From contig NZ_RQFW01000019.1 of assembly GCF_004770145.1 (NCBI RefSeq), forward strand, positions 372,001 through 436,000: a stretch of 64,000 nucleotides of DNA, read 5' to 3'. The notes below the pieces were generated by a model. It ran no database searches. It had not been told where the DNA came from and was given only the letters and a program-made list of their open reading frames with translations. The translations under genes and the position numbers were made by a program. Below, in pieces: positions 9,574 through 19,440 of the stretch. How positions within the stretch are numbered: the stretch's first letter is position 1; each line of letters begins with the position of its first letter. Source of the DNA: Leptospira bourretii. Its GTDB lineage: Bacteria > Spirochaetota > Leptospiria > Leptospirales > Leptospiraceae.

Positions 9574-11487
9574 ATGGAACCAATCAACGTAACTGATCCT
9601 ACTTCTTTTGTTCTCTTTGCAGATAGTTTACCTATGGGGGTTTTTCTCTTCGAATCTCCCACAAACCAATTTTCTTTGGATAGCAAATTGGTTTATGCGA
9701 ATCCAATTGCGAAGGCATTTTTCGAATCGGAAATAGGTAAAAAAAAATCCCTTTTTTTAAGAGAGATATTTTTTCCTTTCGGAAACGAAGAGTTTTTGAC
9801 TCAAACTTTCTCATCGTTACAAAAAGAAAAGTCCTCACCTATTTATTTGGATGCAGAGAATCCGAAACACGAGACCAAAAATACTCGGAAGGTTTATTCA
9901 CTCCGTGCACAATCTCTCTCCCCCCAATTATTTTATATTCTATTAGAAGATGCCACAAAACAAATCTTTGCTGGTCTTTCCTTCCATGAAAAAGAATCTC
10001 AACTGAGTCATGTGTTAAAAACTATGATCAACGGCGTGGTCGTTGTCAACCTACAAGGACAAATCATTTATGCAAATGATAGTGCTGCCAAAATTCTTTC
10101 TTTAGAAATTAACCAAATAGAAAACAAATACTTTTCTTCAAAAGAATGGAAACAAATCAGGGAAGATGGTTCACCCTTCCCCTCAGAGGAACTCCCTCTA
10201 TCCATCGCCTTAAGCCAACAAAAAACTGTTTACCACTGCGAACATGGGATCATTGCGGAAGGGGAAACAATCAAATGGTTAAACATCAATGCAACACCAA
10301 TCTATGATGCAGAAGGAAAACTAGAAGGTGCAACTGCCAGTTTTCTTGATATTACTGAATTAAAAAACACGCAAAATACAATCGGATTAAAAAACAGGAA
10401 ACTAAAAGCAATCCTTGATGCCATTGAACGATCAGCTATTGTCAGCATTGCCAACACAAAAGGAATCATCCAAAGGGCAAATCAAAAGTTTGTCCAAATC
10501 TCTGGGTATTCCGAAAAAGAGCTGTTAGGTTCCGATCATAAAAAACTCAATTCCAAATTTCATCCCAAAGAATTTTGGGAAAAAATGTGGAAAGACATAT
10601 TATCTGGCCGACCCTGGGAAGGGATCATTCGAAACCAATCCAAACAAGGAAATTTTTTCTGGTTACAAACTTATATCCACCCGTTGTACGATTCGAATGA
10701 CAAAATCGAATCTTTTTTATCCATTCGGTTTGATATTACAGAAGAAGTAGAAGCCTTAGAAAACACAAACAGGATGCTTCATTTTACAGGGATTCAAAAC
10801 AGTCGTCTACAGAATTTTGCATATATTGTTTCACACAATATCCGCCAGCACTCATCTAATTTTTCTTCTCTCATCGAACTACTCGAAGAGAATCCAAACG
10901 AAGAAGAAAGAAAAAATATAGTGAACATGTTGCACGCATCGTCAGAAAAACTGAACGAAACCATCACCCATTTAAATGATATTATTTCCATCAATCAGAT
11001 GTTAAACAAACCAATGGAAGTTTGTGTGATTGAAGAGGAAGTGCAAAAAACTTTGAATATACTCAAAGGTTCCATCGAATCTAGAAATATTCAAATATTT
11101 TTGGAAATTGAAGAAAATTTAAAACTGAAGATCATTCCAGCCTATTTAGAAAGTATCGTCCTGAACCTGATATCAAATGCAATTAAGTATGTTAGATTAA
11201 AAGATGGAGCTTTCATTCGAATCTCCGCAAGGAAAGCGGAGGGACAAGTATTACTTCGTGTGGAAGACAATGGGCTTGGAATCAATTTAGAAAAACATGG
11301 AAATAAAATTTTCGGAATGTTTAAGACCTTTCACAAAAATGAAGACGCTAGGGGAATCGGACTTTTTATCACAAAATCCCAAGTGGAGGTCCTTGGCGGA
11401 ACCATTACGGTAGAGAGCACTGAAGGAGAAGGCTCCACGTTCACCGTGTTCATTCCAGAAAATCCAAACCAAACCATCCATTTTTAA
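9574..11487 (+). CDS. PAS-domain sensor histidine kinase
   Basis: A 637-residue cytoplasmic kinase without membrane segments. It contains three PAS-like regions (~15-130, ~145-270 and ~275-395); the last one is followed by a PAC-type motif (SFLSIRFDITEE). The dimerisation/phosphoacceptor helix has VSHNIRQHSSN with His421 as the likely phosphorylated residue, an atypical H-box with Asn and Arg-Gln in place of the usual E/D-L-x-P. The ATPase domain has an N-box NLISNAIKYVR, a G1 box VEDNGLGI and a G2 box ARGIGLFI. No regulator is adjacent, so this is an orphan kinase. It may share a transcript with the lipoprotein genes (79-base gap). Confidence 0.9.
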   Translation: MEPINVTDPTSFVLFADSLPMGVFLFESPTNQFSLDSKLVYANPIAKAFFESEIGKKKSLFLREIFFPFGNEEFLTQTFSSLQKEKSSPIYLDAENPKHETKNTRKVYSLRAQSLSPQLFYILLEDATKQIFAGLSFHEKESQLSHVLKTMINGVVVVNLQGQIIYANDSAAKILSLEINQIENKYFSSKEWKQIREDGSPFPSEELPLSIALSQQKTVYHCEHGIIAEGETIKWLNINATPIYDAEGKLEGATASFLDITELKNTQNTIGLKNRKLKAILDAIERSAIVSIANTKGIIQRANQKFVQISGYSEKELLGSDHKKLNSKFHPKEFWEKMWKDILSGRPWEGIIRNQSKQGNFFWLQTYIHPLYDSNDKIESFLSIRFDITEEVEALENTNRMLHFTGIQNSRLQNFAYIVSHNIRQHSSNFSSLIELLEENPNEEERKNIVNMLHASSEKLNETITHLNDIISINQMLNKPMEVCVIEEEVQKTLNILKGSIESRNIQIFLEIEENLKLKIIPAYLESIVLNLISNAIKYVRLKDGAFIRISARKAEGQVLLRVEDNGLGINLEKHGNKIFGMFKTFHKNEDARGIGLFITKSQVEVLGGTITVESTEGEGSTFTVFIPENPNQTIHF

Positions 11488-11650
11488 ATGACCCTGCTGA
11501 ATCTCTATACATCTGAAAAACTTCCCTCAAACCAAAGTTTGTATCGATAGAACCGATCATTCGGTCTTGACAATCTCCCCTTACCCACGAGCCTTACCCT
11601 AGTGATCCGTAAGTATACCCTACGGACGTACCAATGACATAAGGAAATCC
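11488..11650 (+). promoter_or_regulatory. Leader of sucCD with small inverted repeat
   Basis: The 163 bases before sucC contain an inverted repeat ACCGA-TCAT-TCGGT at 11552-11565, one base before a TTGACA at 11567-11572. The position suggests an operator overlapping a promoter. No good -10 lies at 16-18 bases from TTGACA (the nearest, TACCCT, is 22 bases away), so the promoter assignment is weak. A ribosome site AAGGAA precedes the sucC ATG. Confidence 0.3.
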
Positions 11651-12820
11651 ATGAAAGTCCACGAATACCAGGCCAAAGAAATCCTACGTAGACACAATGC
11701 CAACGTTCCCTTCGGAAAGGTCATCGACACAGTCGGTGATTTCGAAAAGGCATATAACGAAGTTGTCCAAAAATCACCCGTAGTGGTGGTGAAAGCCCAA
11801 ATCCACGCAGGTGGACGAGGAAAAGGTGGTGGAGTCAAAGTCGCAAAGACAAAAGATGACGCCAAAGCTGCTGCAGAGAAAATTCTCGGAATGCAACTCA
11901 TCACCCCTCAGACCGGCCCAGAAGGAAAAAAAGTTCTCAAAGTGTATTTGGAACAAGGTCTTGAAATTGCAAAGGAATACTACTTATCGATCCTTCTCGA
12001 TCGTGCCATCCGTAAAACCATCATCATGGCTTCTACAGAAGGTGGAATGGAAATCGAAGAAGTAGCAGAAACTCACCCAGAAAAAATCATTAAAATCCAA
12101 GTTGATCCGGGCATCGGAATCCAAGGTTCACAAGTGCGAGAACTCGCCTTTGCTTTAGGAATCCCTGCAGAGGCACAAAAATCTTTTACTGCTCTTGTGA
12201 ATTCAGTATACAACGCATACATCAAAGAAGATGCGGCTCTACTCGAAATCAACCCTCTCATCCTTACAAAACAAAATGAAATCATTGCAGGTGACTGTAA
12301 GATGGATTTGGATGAAAACGCACTTTACCGCCATGCAGACAACGAAGCTCTTCGTGATATCACGGAAGAAGATCCGTATGAAGTAAAAGCAAAAGAATAC
12401 AACCTCAACTACGTAAAGTTAGATGGAAATATTGGTTGTATGGTAAACGGTGCCGGTCTTGCCATGGCAACGATGGACATCGTTAAGTTAGCTGGTGCAG
12501 AACCTGCAAACTTTTTGGATGTTGGAGGTGGAGCAAACCCTACTACCGTAGAAAATGGTTTTCGACTCATCCTTTCTGATCCAAACGTAAAAGGAATTTT
12601 TGTAAACGTATTTGGTGGGATCGTTCGTTGCGACCGTGTTGCTGTTGGTATTATCGAAGCAACAAAAAAGGTAAACGTTTCTGTTCCTGTAGTGGTTCGA
12701 TTGAAAGGAACCAATGCAGAAGAAGGGAAAAAAATCCTAAACGAATCCGGTATGAACATTGTGGGAGTAGAAGGACTCCGTGACGCGGCAGACAAAATTG
12801 TCTCCCTAATCAAAAAATAG
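11651..12820 (+). CDS. sucC: Succinyl-CoA synthetase (ADP-forming) beta subunit
   Basis: A 389-residue subunit, the family's usual length. Together with SucD it converts succinyl-CoA and ADP/GDP plus phosphate to succinate, CoA and NTP in the TCA cycle. The N-terminus [14 protein letters not shown] is the conserved start of the ATP-grasp domain. The glycine-rich [14 protein letters not shown] follows at ~50-63. The C-terminal CoA-ligase-type domain shows [10 protein letters not shown]. It is followed after 12 bases by sucD with a weak ribosome site. No other TCA genes are next to it, so this is a stand-alone sucCD operon. Confidence 0.98.
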   Translation: MKVHEYQAKEILRRHNANVPFGKVIDTVGDFEKAYNEVVQKSPVVVVKAQIHAGGRGKGGGVKVAKTKDDAKAAAEKILGMQLITPQTGPEGKKVLKVYLEQGLEIAKEYYLSILLDRAIRKTIIMASTEGGMEIEEVAETHPEKIIKIQVDPGIGIQGSQVRELAFALGIPAEAQKSFTALVNSVYNAYIKEDAALLEINPLILTKQNEIIAGDCKMDLDENALYRHADNEALRDITEEDPYEVKAKEYNLNYVKLDGNIGCMVNGAGLAMATMDIVKLAGAEPANFLDVGGGANPTTVENGFRLILSDPNVKGIFVNVFGGIVRCDRVAVGIIEATKKVNVSVPVVVRLKGTNAEEGKKILNESGMNIVGVEGLRDAADKIVSLIKK

Positions 12821-12832
12821 GAACGAATAAAC

Positions 12833-13723
12833 ATGGCTGTATTAGTTGATGAAAATACAAGAGTAGTCGTCCAAGGGATCACCGGTAAGGAAGGATCCTT
12901 TCATGCGACTCAAATGTTGGAATATGGTACAAAGGTAGTTGCGGGAGTGACTCCAGGCAAAGGTGGCCAAATCTGGACTTCTGAGTTTGGAAAAACGGCT
13001 CCAGTTCGTAACACCATCAAAAATGCAATGAAAGAAGACGGTGCAAACGCTGCCGTAATCTTTGTTCCGCCTCCATTTGCTGCGGATGCAATTTTAGAAG
13101 GTATATTTGCTGAGATCCCTCTTGTGGTTTGTATCACAGAAGGAATCCCAACTCACGACATGTTAAAAGTGTATAGTGTGTTACGTAATTCCAAAACAAA
13201 ACTTGTGGGACCAAACTGCCCAGGAGTCATTAACCCTCGTTACAATGTAAAGATGGGAATTATGCCAGGTTTTATCCACACTCCAGGAAACATTGGAATC
13301 GTTTCTCGTTCTGGAACTTTGACTTATGAATCCGTTGCTTCCCTTACAGCAGCAGGTCTTGGCCAATCGACTTGTATCGGAATCGGGGGAGACCCAGTTC
13401 CTGGGATGAACCACGTAGAAGCAGTTCGTCTTTTGAATGAAGATCCGGATACAGAAGGCATTGTGATGATTGGTGAGATTGGTGGAACTTCCGAAGAAGA
13501 AGCTGCCGCTTACATCAAAGCTCATGTCAAAAAACCAGTGGTTGGTTTTATCGCCGGCCAAACAGCTCCTCCAGGAAAACGTATGGGCCATGCCGGTGCG
13601 ATCATTTCTGGTGGAATGGGAACTGCCACTTCAAAAATTGCAGCAATGAAAGACGCTGGTGTCAGCATCTGTGCTCATATTGGTGAAGTTGGCGATAAAA
13701 TGAAACAAGCCCTTAAAAAATAA
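12833..13723 (+). CDS. sucD: Succinyl-CoA synthetase alpha subunit
   Basis: A 296-residue alpha subunit, partner of SucC. It carries a CoA-binding Rossmann domain at the N-terminus ([11 protein letters not shown]) and the phosphorylated active-site histidine in RMGHAGAI at about His253. [10 protein letters not shown] and SRSGTLTYE are also conserved signatures. It is translationally close to sucC (12-base spacing). Its stop codon lies within a 9-bp perfect hairpin (13707-13729). Confidence 0.98.
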   Translation: MAVLVDENTRVVVQGITGKEGSFHATQMLEYGTKVVAGVTPGKGGQIWTSEFGKTAPVRNTIKNAMKEDGANAAVIFVPPPFAADAILEGIFAEIPLVVCITEGIPTHDMLKVYSVLRNSKTKLVGPNCPGVINPRYNVKMGIMPGFIHTPGNIGIVSRSGTLTYESVASLTAAGLGQSTCIGIGGDPVPGMNHVEAVRLLNEDPDTEGIVMIGEIGGTSEEEAAAYIKAHVKKPVVGFIAGQTAPPGKRMGHAGAIISGGMGTATSKIAAMKDAGVSICAHIGEVGDKMKQALKK

Positions 13724-13729
13724 GGGCTT
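13707..13729 (+). terminator. Hairpin spanning the sucD stop codon
   Basis: Perfect 9-bp inverted repeat AAGCCCTTA / TAAGGGCTT with a five-A loop; the right arm begins with the sucD TAA. What follows is A-rich rather than T-rich, so this is not a classic intrinsic terminator for the plus strand. It could protect the 3' end of the mRNA or limit read-through to the TolC-like gene 58 bases on. Confidence 0.4.
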
Positions 13730-13781
13730 CGGTATAAAAAAAACAGCTATTCAAGGGGAATGAGGAGTCTGAATTAACAGT

Positions 13782-15323
13782 ATGGAACAACGTTCATGGG
13801 TTTCAAGTACATTGATTCTCCTCGTTTCTGTAAGCCTTTTGGCTGCGGAATCTGGAGATAAGGGATTTACACTTAGCTTACAAGACGCAGTCAAGTATGC
13901 CATTGAAAACAACCGCGAGGTCATGCAGGCCCGTTTGGAATTGGCCAAGGCCGATTCAAACTTGATGAAGTTTGAATCAAAATATTCTTGGCGAGCCCTT
14001 TCCAAGGCAGAATTGGATCAGAAAAAATTCCCATTCAACCAAAACAATATTTTTACGGGAACCAAAACCCAAACCACTACTTATAGTGCCGGATTAGAAA
14101 AACTTTTTACAACAGGAACTTACTTCAAACTGGAAGCAAAGTCCCAACGATTTGACTCAAACGCTTTTGAAGATCCAAATAAAACTCCTGCGGGATTTGG
14201 ATCCCTTGGACTTCCTCCATTATATACGGATACCCTTTCTGTGACCATTGCACAAGATTTGTTAAAAAATGCTTTTGGTGCCAATGAAAGGAACATGGAA
14301 AAAATCCTGGAAAACCAAACAGAGATCATGCGCGAGCAAATGGAAGACCAAGTGGCAAGCAAAGTGGTTGCTACCCTTGTGGACTATTGGAATTTTTCTG
14401 TTAAGGATTCCGGATACCAAACCTTCGAACAACTTTTAAAAAATACTAAGAACGTAAGAGACCTAACCATTCGAAAACAAGGCCTTGGACTTTCTGAAAG
14501 TTTTGAAGTCAACCAATGGAATGCCCTCCTCTCTCAAGTGGAAGGACAGATGGCACAGGCATCGGCTGAAAAAGAAGAAGCAAGAAGAAAACTGATTCGT
14601 TCCCTGAACCTTCCCGAAGACACAATCTTTCAAAAAACAACTCCGCTTTCGGAAGCTCTTCCTTCTAAACTGGATTACCAAGCCGACATCGAATATGCAT
14701 ACAAACATAGAGCTGATTTTAAAGCCATTGTTCGTAAAAAAGAAAATGCTGAACTTTCTATGAGAACTGCTAAAAATGAGGCTCTACCTTCTTTGAAAGC
14801 CGCTGGCACTTACGGATACCAAGCACAAAATACAATCAGTCCTCAGAACAATTATTCTGATAAAGGAGCTGGTGTATTTTCTTACCAATACCCAGTGATG
14901 CAAGGTTCGCTTGATCTTTCTTATCCGATCATGGACAAAGGGGTGAAAGCTGGAATTCGTGATGCAGAAATTCAAAAACGCCAAGTTTCTTTGGAAGAGG
15001 CAGATCTTACCAAAGCAGTTTCTGATGACGTCAAAACAAGAATCGATATCCTAAAAGCATCATTCCAAGTGATGGAAAATGCAAAACGGACAGAAGAAGA
15101 ATCTAAAAAATACTACAATGGCGTTTTACGTTCTTTCCAACAAGGAAGGTTCAATGCACTTGCTGTCAAAAATGCCTTAGATACTTTGGTCCAAGACCAA
15201 TTGTCACTAGTTCGAGCAAAAGTAGACTACAACATCAATTTACACAGATACTATGTTGCAAAGAATGCTTTATTTGAAGAATACGGAGTGGACAGATCCA
15301 AACTCCTACCTGAAAATCTATAA
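13782..15323 (+). CDS. TolC-family outer membrane efflux protein
   Basis: A 513-residue exported protein with a cleavable signal (STLILLVSVSLLAAES). Long heptad-rich helices follow, typical of the outer-membrane-factor family: LQDAVKYAIENNREVMQAR near the N-terminus and a second repeat around residues 340-500. Length and helical pattern fit TolC-type trimeric channels for type I secretion or RND/ABC efflux. No membrane-fusion protein or inner-membrane pump is adjacent, so the partner is elsewhere. The ATG follows a purine-rich AAGGGGAATGAGGAG, although its spacing to the start is long. Confidence 0.9.
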   Translation: MEQRSWVSSTLILLVSVSLLAAESGDKGFTLSLQDAVKYAIENNREVMQARLELAKADSNLMKFESKYSWRALSKAELDQKKFPFNQNNIFTGTKTQTTTYSAGLEKLFTTGTYFKLEAKSQRFDSNAFEDPNKTPAGFGSLGLPPLYTDTLSVTIAQDLLKNAFGANERNMEKILENQTEIMREQMEDQVASKVVATLVDYWNFSVKDSGYQTFEQLLKNTKNVRDLTIRKQGLGLSESFEVNQWNALLSQVEGQMAQASAEKEEARRKLIRSLNLPEDTIFQKTTPLSEALPSKLDYQADIEYAYKHRADFKAIVRKKENAELSMRTAKNEALPSLKAAGTYGYQAQNTISPQNNYSDKGAGVFSYQYPVMQGSLDLSYPIMDKGVKAGIRDAEIQKRQVSLEEADLTKAVSDDVKTRIDILKASFQVMENAKRTEEESKKYYNGVLRSFQQGRFNALAVKNALDTLVQDQLSLVRAKVDYNINLHRYYVAKNALFEEYGVDRSKLLPENL

Positions 15324-15344
15324 TCACCAAACGGGAGGATCCTT

Positions 15345-16799
15345 TTGATACGCTCCCGTGTATTTCTTGTTCTCGGACTAGTATTCCTCTTTCTCATCCT
15401 TGTGACTTATGCCTTCGTTGACTTTCGAGAGAGAGAAGACAAGGCCTATGATCTCTACCAATCGGAAGCCTATCTAAAAGTCCTTAGCCTTTATTCCGAA
15501 ACAGAGATTCCAACAAACGAATTAGAACTCACCATTCTTTCCCAAACCATTTCCCAATTGGAAAAGAAATTAAATGGAAAAGAACCTTCGAAAGACCTTC
15601 TTTCTAGGTTTCAATCAAGAAAGGGTACAAAACTTGTCGAATGGGAAACCACTCGTGGGAACTACTACCATCTTGAAGATCCCTACATTTCTCATTTAAA
15701 AAAACATGGAGACGGATACAAACGAGCACTCTTAACAAAGATTGGCACCATATCCAAACCAATCCCCAAACAAGAAGTCTCCCAACTTCTCCTCCAACTC
15801 ATTCTTGAAGATCCCCGCGGTATGGAGGAAAGTTACAGTCGTTCACTCGCAAACCTCCTCAGTTTTCCTTTTGAACCCATCGGAGAAATTGAGTCTGGAT
15901 TTTTATTACAGACACTCCATTTTCTAGCAAATACTTCAAACACGAACCTCTTCCACCAAACAGCGACAATACGAGGGAAAAACGTAAACCTCCGCAGTGG
16001 TCCTGGTCGAGAAAATTCAGAACAGGGAAAGGTCAGTGAACCAGAACTCACTTTTTGTTTAGAGGAAGATCCAACAACAGAATCCATCGCTGGAACCACC
16101 GGACACTGGAAACGATGTTACTTTCCAATGCTTCAAAAATCGGCTTGGATCTTTTCTGGATTTCTTACCGAAGTTCCACCGAGTGCAGAACTTGTGGCTG
16201 AATTTGAAAAACGTTTTAAGTCGGTTGAAAACGAAATTCGAATCGACTTTGAAGGTTGGAATGGAAACCAAATCCCAGCCACTTTTTTTGGGAATTACAT
16301 CCCTAGAGACTCTGTGCGCATTTCCGGAGAAACCGGATTTCCAATCTATGGGCTCACAAAAGGTTCCAAAAATTGGCAGAGAATTTGTAAAAAACTTTCG
16401 GGTGATAAAAATTACTTTGAGTTTTCGTTTCATCCCACAGACTCAGAAGTTCCCATTCCTTTTTTAGAACTCCACTTAAACTACGACAACAAAGAACATC
16501 TGGCTTATTCCATTTCGCTAGACCAAGAATCAATTTGGGTAAATAAAAATCGATATGTCCTCGACGGAGAAAAAAGAAGAGAAAACCTGTCCTTACACAT
16601 TGGATCTCATGAAGGGGACAAATGGAACGCAAGCCTATGGAGGCGGAACACGGGACTCATCCAGTCCATTCGTTCCCTCCCTCTAGATGCATCGGTTCTT
16701 GCATCCGGTCGATACTCTTGGGAAATTTGCCTTCCATTGGCAAAAGAACCAAACCGAGAACAAGTGTTACTTTTTGAAATCAGAACAGGAATCCATTAG
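15345..16799 (+). CDS. Membrane-anchored SH3-like domain protein
   Basis: A 484-residue hypothetical protein. It starts at TTG 15345 behind a clear ribosome site (GGGAGGATCC). Residues 1-24 form a single hydrophobic anchor or signal. Around residues 205-275 is a bacterial SH3 (SH3_3-like) domain recognisable by VNLRSGPG and, at its end, SAWIFSGFL. The C-terminal part is predicted beta-rich, without a recognised family. Bacterial SH3 domains often bind peptidoglycan or peptides, so a periplasmic envelope role is likely. It sits 21 bases after the TolC-like gene and 11 before the FmdB-like gene. Confidence 0.75.
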   Translation: MIRSRVFLVLGLVFLFLILVTYAFVDFREREDKAYDLYQSEAYLKVLSLYSETEIPTNELELTILSQTISQLEKKLNGKEPSKDLLSRFQSRKGTKLVEWETTRGNYYHLEDPYISHLKKHGDGYKRALLTKIGTISKPIPKQEVSQLLLQLILEDPRGMEESYSRSLANLLSFPFEPIGEIESGFLLQTLHFLANTSNTNLFHQTATIRGKNVNLRSGPGRENSEQGKVSEPELTFCLEEDPTTESIAGTTGHWKRCYFPMLQKSAWIFSGFLTEVPPSAELVAEFEKRFKSVENEIRIDFEGWNGNQIPATFFGNYIPRDSVRISGETGFPIYGLTKGSKNWQRICKKLSGDKNYFEFSFHPTDSEVPIPFLELHLNYDNKEHLAYSISLDQESIWVNKNRYVLDGEKRRENLSLHIGSHEGDKWNASLWRRNTGLIQSIRSLPLDASVLASGRYSWEICLPLAKEPNREQVLLFEIRTGIH

Positions 16800-16810
16800 A
16801 GGAGGAGATT

Positions 16811-17041
16811 ATGGCTACCTACGATTACCATTGTAATACATGCGGAAAGGACTTCGAACATGTCCAATCAATGAAAGATGATGCTCTCACAGAATGTCTC
16901 TGTGGAAAAAAAGGATCGGTAGAACGTCGCATTTCTGCGAGCGCCGGAATCATCTTCAAAGGTTCTGGGTTTTACGTAACCGATTATAAAAAAGACAGTT
17001 CCACTCCTACTTCCGGTAATTCCGGTTCAGGAACTACTTAA
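16811..17041 (+). CDS. FmdB-family zinc ribbon protein
   Basis: A 76-residue protein of the FmdB/CxxC_CxxC_SSSS regulatory-protein family. It opens with MATYDYHCNTCGKDFEH (Cys8, Cys11), and the second knuckle is ECLCG (Cys29, Cys31), a C-x-C instead of the usual C-x-x-C. This spacing is odd but may still bind metal. The tail is Ser/Gly/Thr-rich. It has a strong ribosome site (GGAGGAG). The function of the family is not settled. Confidence 0.85.
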   Translation: MATYDYHCNTCGKDFEHVQSMKDDALTECLCGKKGSVERRISASAGIIFKGSGFYVTDYKKDSSTPTSGNSGSGTT

Positions 17042-17051
17042 GGCTCCCTCT

Positions 17052-17912
17052 TTGGCACAGAAAGGCCGATTAGCCATTATTGCTGGTGGTGGGGAACTTC
17101 CCCATATTGGAATGTCCGAAGCTTTGGCAGCAGGGGAAGATCCCCTGTTTCTTGGGCTCATCGAGTCTGATTTTTCGCCGAGAGAACACAGTGCCCGTAC
17201 GATCCCAGTCCATATCACCCAAGTAGGCAAAATTCTCAAAACCATTCAAAAGGAAAAGATCACAAGAATTTTAATGCTTGGTAAGGTGCGAAAAGACCTA
17301 CTCTTTCAAAAGTTAAAATTCGACCTAAAGGCCCTTGCTATCCTTGCAAAAACCATCAACAGAAATGACTATCCCATCTTTTTAGCCATTGCCGATGAGT
17401 TTGAGGCCATGGGAGTCAAGGTGATCTCTCAAAAGATCTATCTAAAATCATTACTCCTTCCGGAAGGAAGATACACTCCTAAAAAGTTTGGATCCCAAGA
17501 ACTAAAAGACATCGACTTTGGGATGTTCTACGCCGAAAAAATGGCCGATTTAGACATTGGGCAAATGGTTGTGGTTTGTGACGAATCGGTAATCGCAGTG
17601 GAAGCTGTGGAAGGGACCGATGAAACCATCAAACGAGGTGGTTTGTATACCAAAAAGAAAGGAGATGCTGTTGTTTGCAAAAGCCCAAAAGCCAAACAAG
17701 ACGACCGCTTCGACTTACCCACCATTGGGATCCATACCTTTCAAATGATGCTCGAAAGTGGTTGTAAAACACTATGCATTCGCGAAGGAGAAACCTTAGT
17801 TGTGGATCCAAAAGATGCAATTGAATTTGCCACCAAACATAAATTAAACTTTTGTGTGATAGGAAAAAGCGGTAGTAAGGTTCTCAATGGTAAACAAAAA
17901 AAAGTCCCATAG
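17052..17912 (+). CDS. lpxI: UDP-2,3-diacylglucosamine pyrophosphatase LpxI
   Basis: A 286-residue DUF1009/LpxI enzyme. It hydrolyses UDP-2,3-diacylglucosamine to lipid X and UMP, the step before LpxB in lipid A synthesis. Family features are the N-terminal LAIIAGGGELP, the middle DIGQMVVVCDESVIAVEAVEG region and the C-terminal GIHTFQMMLESGCKTL. It starts at TTG 17052, 10 bases after the FmdB stop, and its end overlaps lpxB by 26 bases, consistent with translational coupling. Presence of LpxI replaces the LpxH of enteric bacteria. Confidence 0.93.
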   Translation: MAQKGRLAIIAGGGELPHIGMSEALAAGEDPLFLGLIESDFSPREHSARTIPVHITQVGKILKTIQKEKITRILMLGKVRKDLLFQKLKFDLKALAILAKTINRNDYPIFLAIADEFEAMGVKVISQKIYLKSLLLPEGRYTPKKFGSQELKDIDFGMFYAEKMADLDIGQMVVVCDESVIAVEAVEGTDETIKRGGLYTKKKGDAVVCKSPKAKQDDRFDLPTIGIHTFQMMLESGCKTLCIREGETLVVDPKDAIEFATKHKLNFCVIGKSGSKVLNGKQKKVP

Positions 17913-19098
17913 TATCCAATCAGACAAAAACATCTTAGTCATTGCCGGGGAACATTCTGGCGATTTGCTCGGAGCTGACCTATTACAAGAATTGTCCATT
18001 CTAGAACCAGAATACAAGTTCTATGGAATTGGTGGAGAAGGAATGATCCACCAAGGTCTAGATTCTATGGAAGAATTAGAACAACTCAGTGTGATTGGTT
18101 TTTCCGAAGCCTTAAAAAAATACAGTTTTTTGAAAAAAATATTTTATCGTGTTTTAGAAGAAACCAATCATAGGCCAACCAAACTTGCTATTTTAATTGA
18201 TTACCCTGGCTTTAACTTACGTTTGGCGAAGGAATTAAAGCAGAGAGGAATCCCAACTGTTTTCTATGTATCACCGCAAATTTGGGCATGGAAGTTCAAC
18301 CGTATCTATTTTATCAAAGAACAAATTGCGCTGATGCTCACCCTCTTCCGATTTGAAGAAGAGATTTATACGGAATACGGAGTGAATGCTAAGTTTGTGG
18401 GTCACCCCATCACCAAACGAATTCCTGAAAAATTAAAAAAAGAACCGGTGATCACAGAGAAACTTCCCGACCCCCACCATGGGTATACAGTAGGTCTCCT
18501 ACCTGGTTCGAGGAAAGGTGAAATTCGAAGGTTGATCGACCCCATTCTCGGAACTGCTGCCCTCCTCCACGAACATTGCAAACTGGAAAAAAAGAAAGTG
18601 GTATTCCTTCTGCCCAACATCAATGCAAAAGAAGAATCCTTTATTTTAGAAAAAATTGAGTCCTTAAAACAAATCCATCCTGACATCCAAATTCATTATT
18701 TGTGGAATGCCTCCTTACGGGTGATGGAGACCAGTGATCTTCTTCTCATTGCGTCTGGTACGGCAACTCTAGAAGGACTTTATTTTGAAACACCCATGGT
18801 CATTCTTTATAAGGTGAGTTTGTTTACTTATCTTTTAGGATCCCTTCTCATGAGATCCAAGTTCATTGGCCTTGCAAATATCCTTTCGGGTGAGGAAGTT
18901 TGCCGCGAGATTACCCAAAACGAATGCCAGCCAAAGTATATTTTTGAGGAAGCTTGGAAAATTCTTTCCAATACAAAACTCAGAAATAAAATCAAAGGGA
19001 TTCTTCGGGATGCAAAAGAAAGAGAACTGGGAACCACCAATGCTTCCAAAAAGGCAGCAAAGGAAATCCAATCACTCCTTCGCAGTCTTTCGAATTAA
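17887..19098 (+). CDS. lpxB: Lipid-A-disaccharide synthase
   Basis: A 403-residue GT19 glycosyltransferase that joins UDP-2,3-diacylglucosamine and lipid X to give the lipid A disaccharide at the inner membrane. Recognisable signatures are IAGEHSGDLLGADLL near residues 19-33, PQIWAWKFNR, GHPITKR, GLLPGSRKGEIRRL and GTATLEGLYFETPMVILYK. It overlaps lpxI at the start, and its last 27 bases overlap the convergent minus-strand lipoprotein gene. Confidence 0.96.
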   Translation: MVNKKKSHSIQSDKNILVIAGEHSGDLLGADLLQELSILEPEYKFYGIGGEGMIHQGLDSMEELEQLSVIGFSEALKKYSFLKKIFYRVLEETNHRPTKLAILIDYPGFNLRLAKELKQRGIPTVFYVSPQIWAWKFNRIYFIKEQIALMLTLFRFEEEIYTEYGVNAKFVGHPITKRIPEKLKKEPVITEKLPDPHHGYTVGLLPGSRKGEIRRLIDPILGTAALLHEHCKLEKKKVVFLLPNINAKEESFILEKIESLKQIHPDIQIHYLWNASLRVMETSDLLLIASGTATLEGLYFETPMVILYKVSLFTYLLGSLLMRSKFIGLANILSGEEVCREITQNECQPKYIFEEAWKILSNTKLRNKIKGILRDAKERELGTTNASKKAAKEIQSLLRSLSN

Positions 19099-19440
19099 AC
19101 GAACCACTCGATTTTCCCAAGTCCCAATCCAAGACTTAGGTTTTAGATCCGAATATAAAAAATATCCTTTAATGGATTCTTCGTCGTTTGCTGCTAATCG
19201 GATTCCTACTGAATCCAATTCTAAACGTAAGTCCTCTGCCCCATTCCAAAGGACCTTATTTTCTTCCGGTAAAATATTTAATAAATGCGTTCTATTTTCC
19301 CACTCGAGAACCCATTCTCCACCAAACGCAGGCAATTTGGAAATTTCTGGAGCAATGTCTGCTGGATTTTTTTTGTCTTTGCATTGAAAACAAATTAAGA
19401 AAAGAAAAATGAATCCAAAGGTAATTATTTGATGACGCAT
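19072..19440 (-). CDS. Small predicted lipoprotein
   Basis: A 122-residue hypothetical protein with a signal ending LICFQC (Cys20), then a short charged linker and a compact beta-rich domain. No family is recognised. It begins inside the last codons of the AsmA-like gene (16-base overlap) and ends inside the convergent lpxB gene. It is therefore likely co-transcribed with the envelope genes upstream. Confidence 0.75.
   Translation of the reverse strand: MRHQIITFGFIFLFLICFQCKDKKNPADIAPEISKLPAFGGEWVLEWENRTHLLNILPEENKVLWNGAEDLRLELDSVGIRLAANDEESIKGYFLYSDLKPKSWIGTWENRVVRLIRKTAKE

Noticed and set aside
11567..11600. Standard sigma-70 promoter ahead of sucC
   Set aside because: TTGACA is perfect but the nearest -10-like hexamer is 22 bases away, outside the usual spacing.
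12409..12882. 157-residue minus-strand frame across the sucC-sucD junction
   Set aside because: Fully antisense to conserved enzyme genes and without recognisable features.
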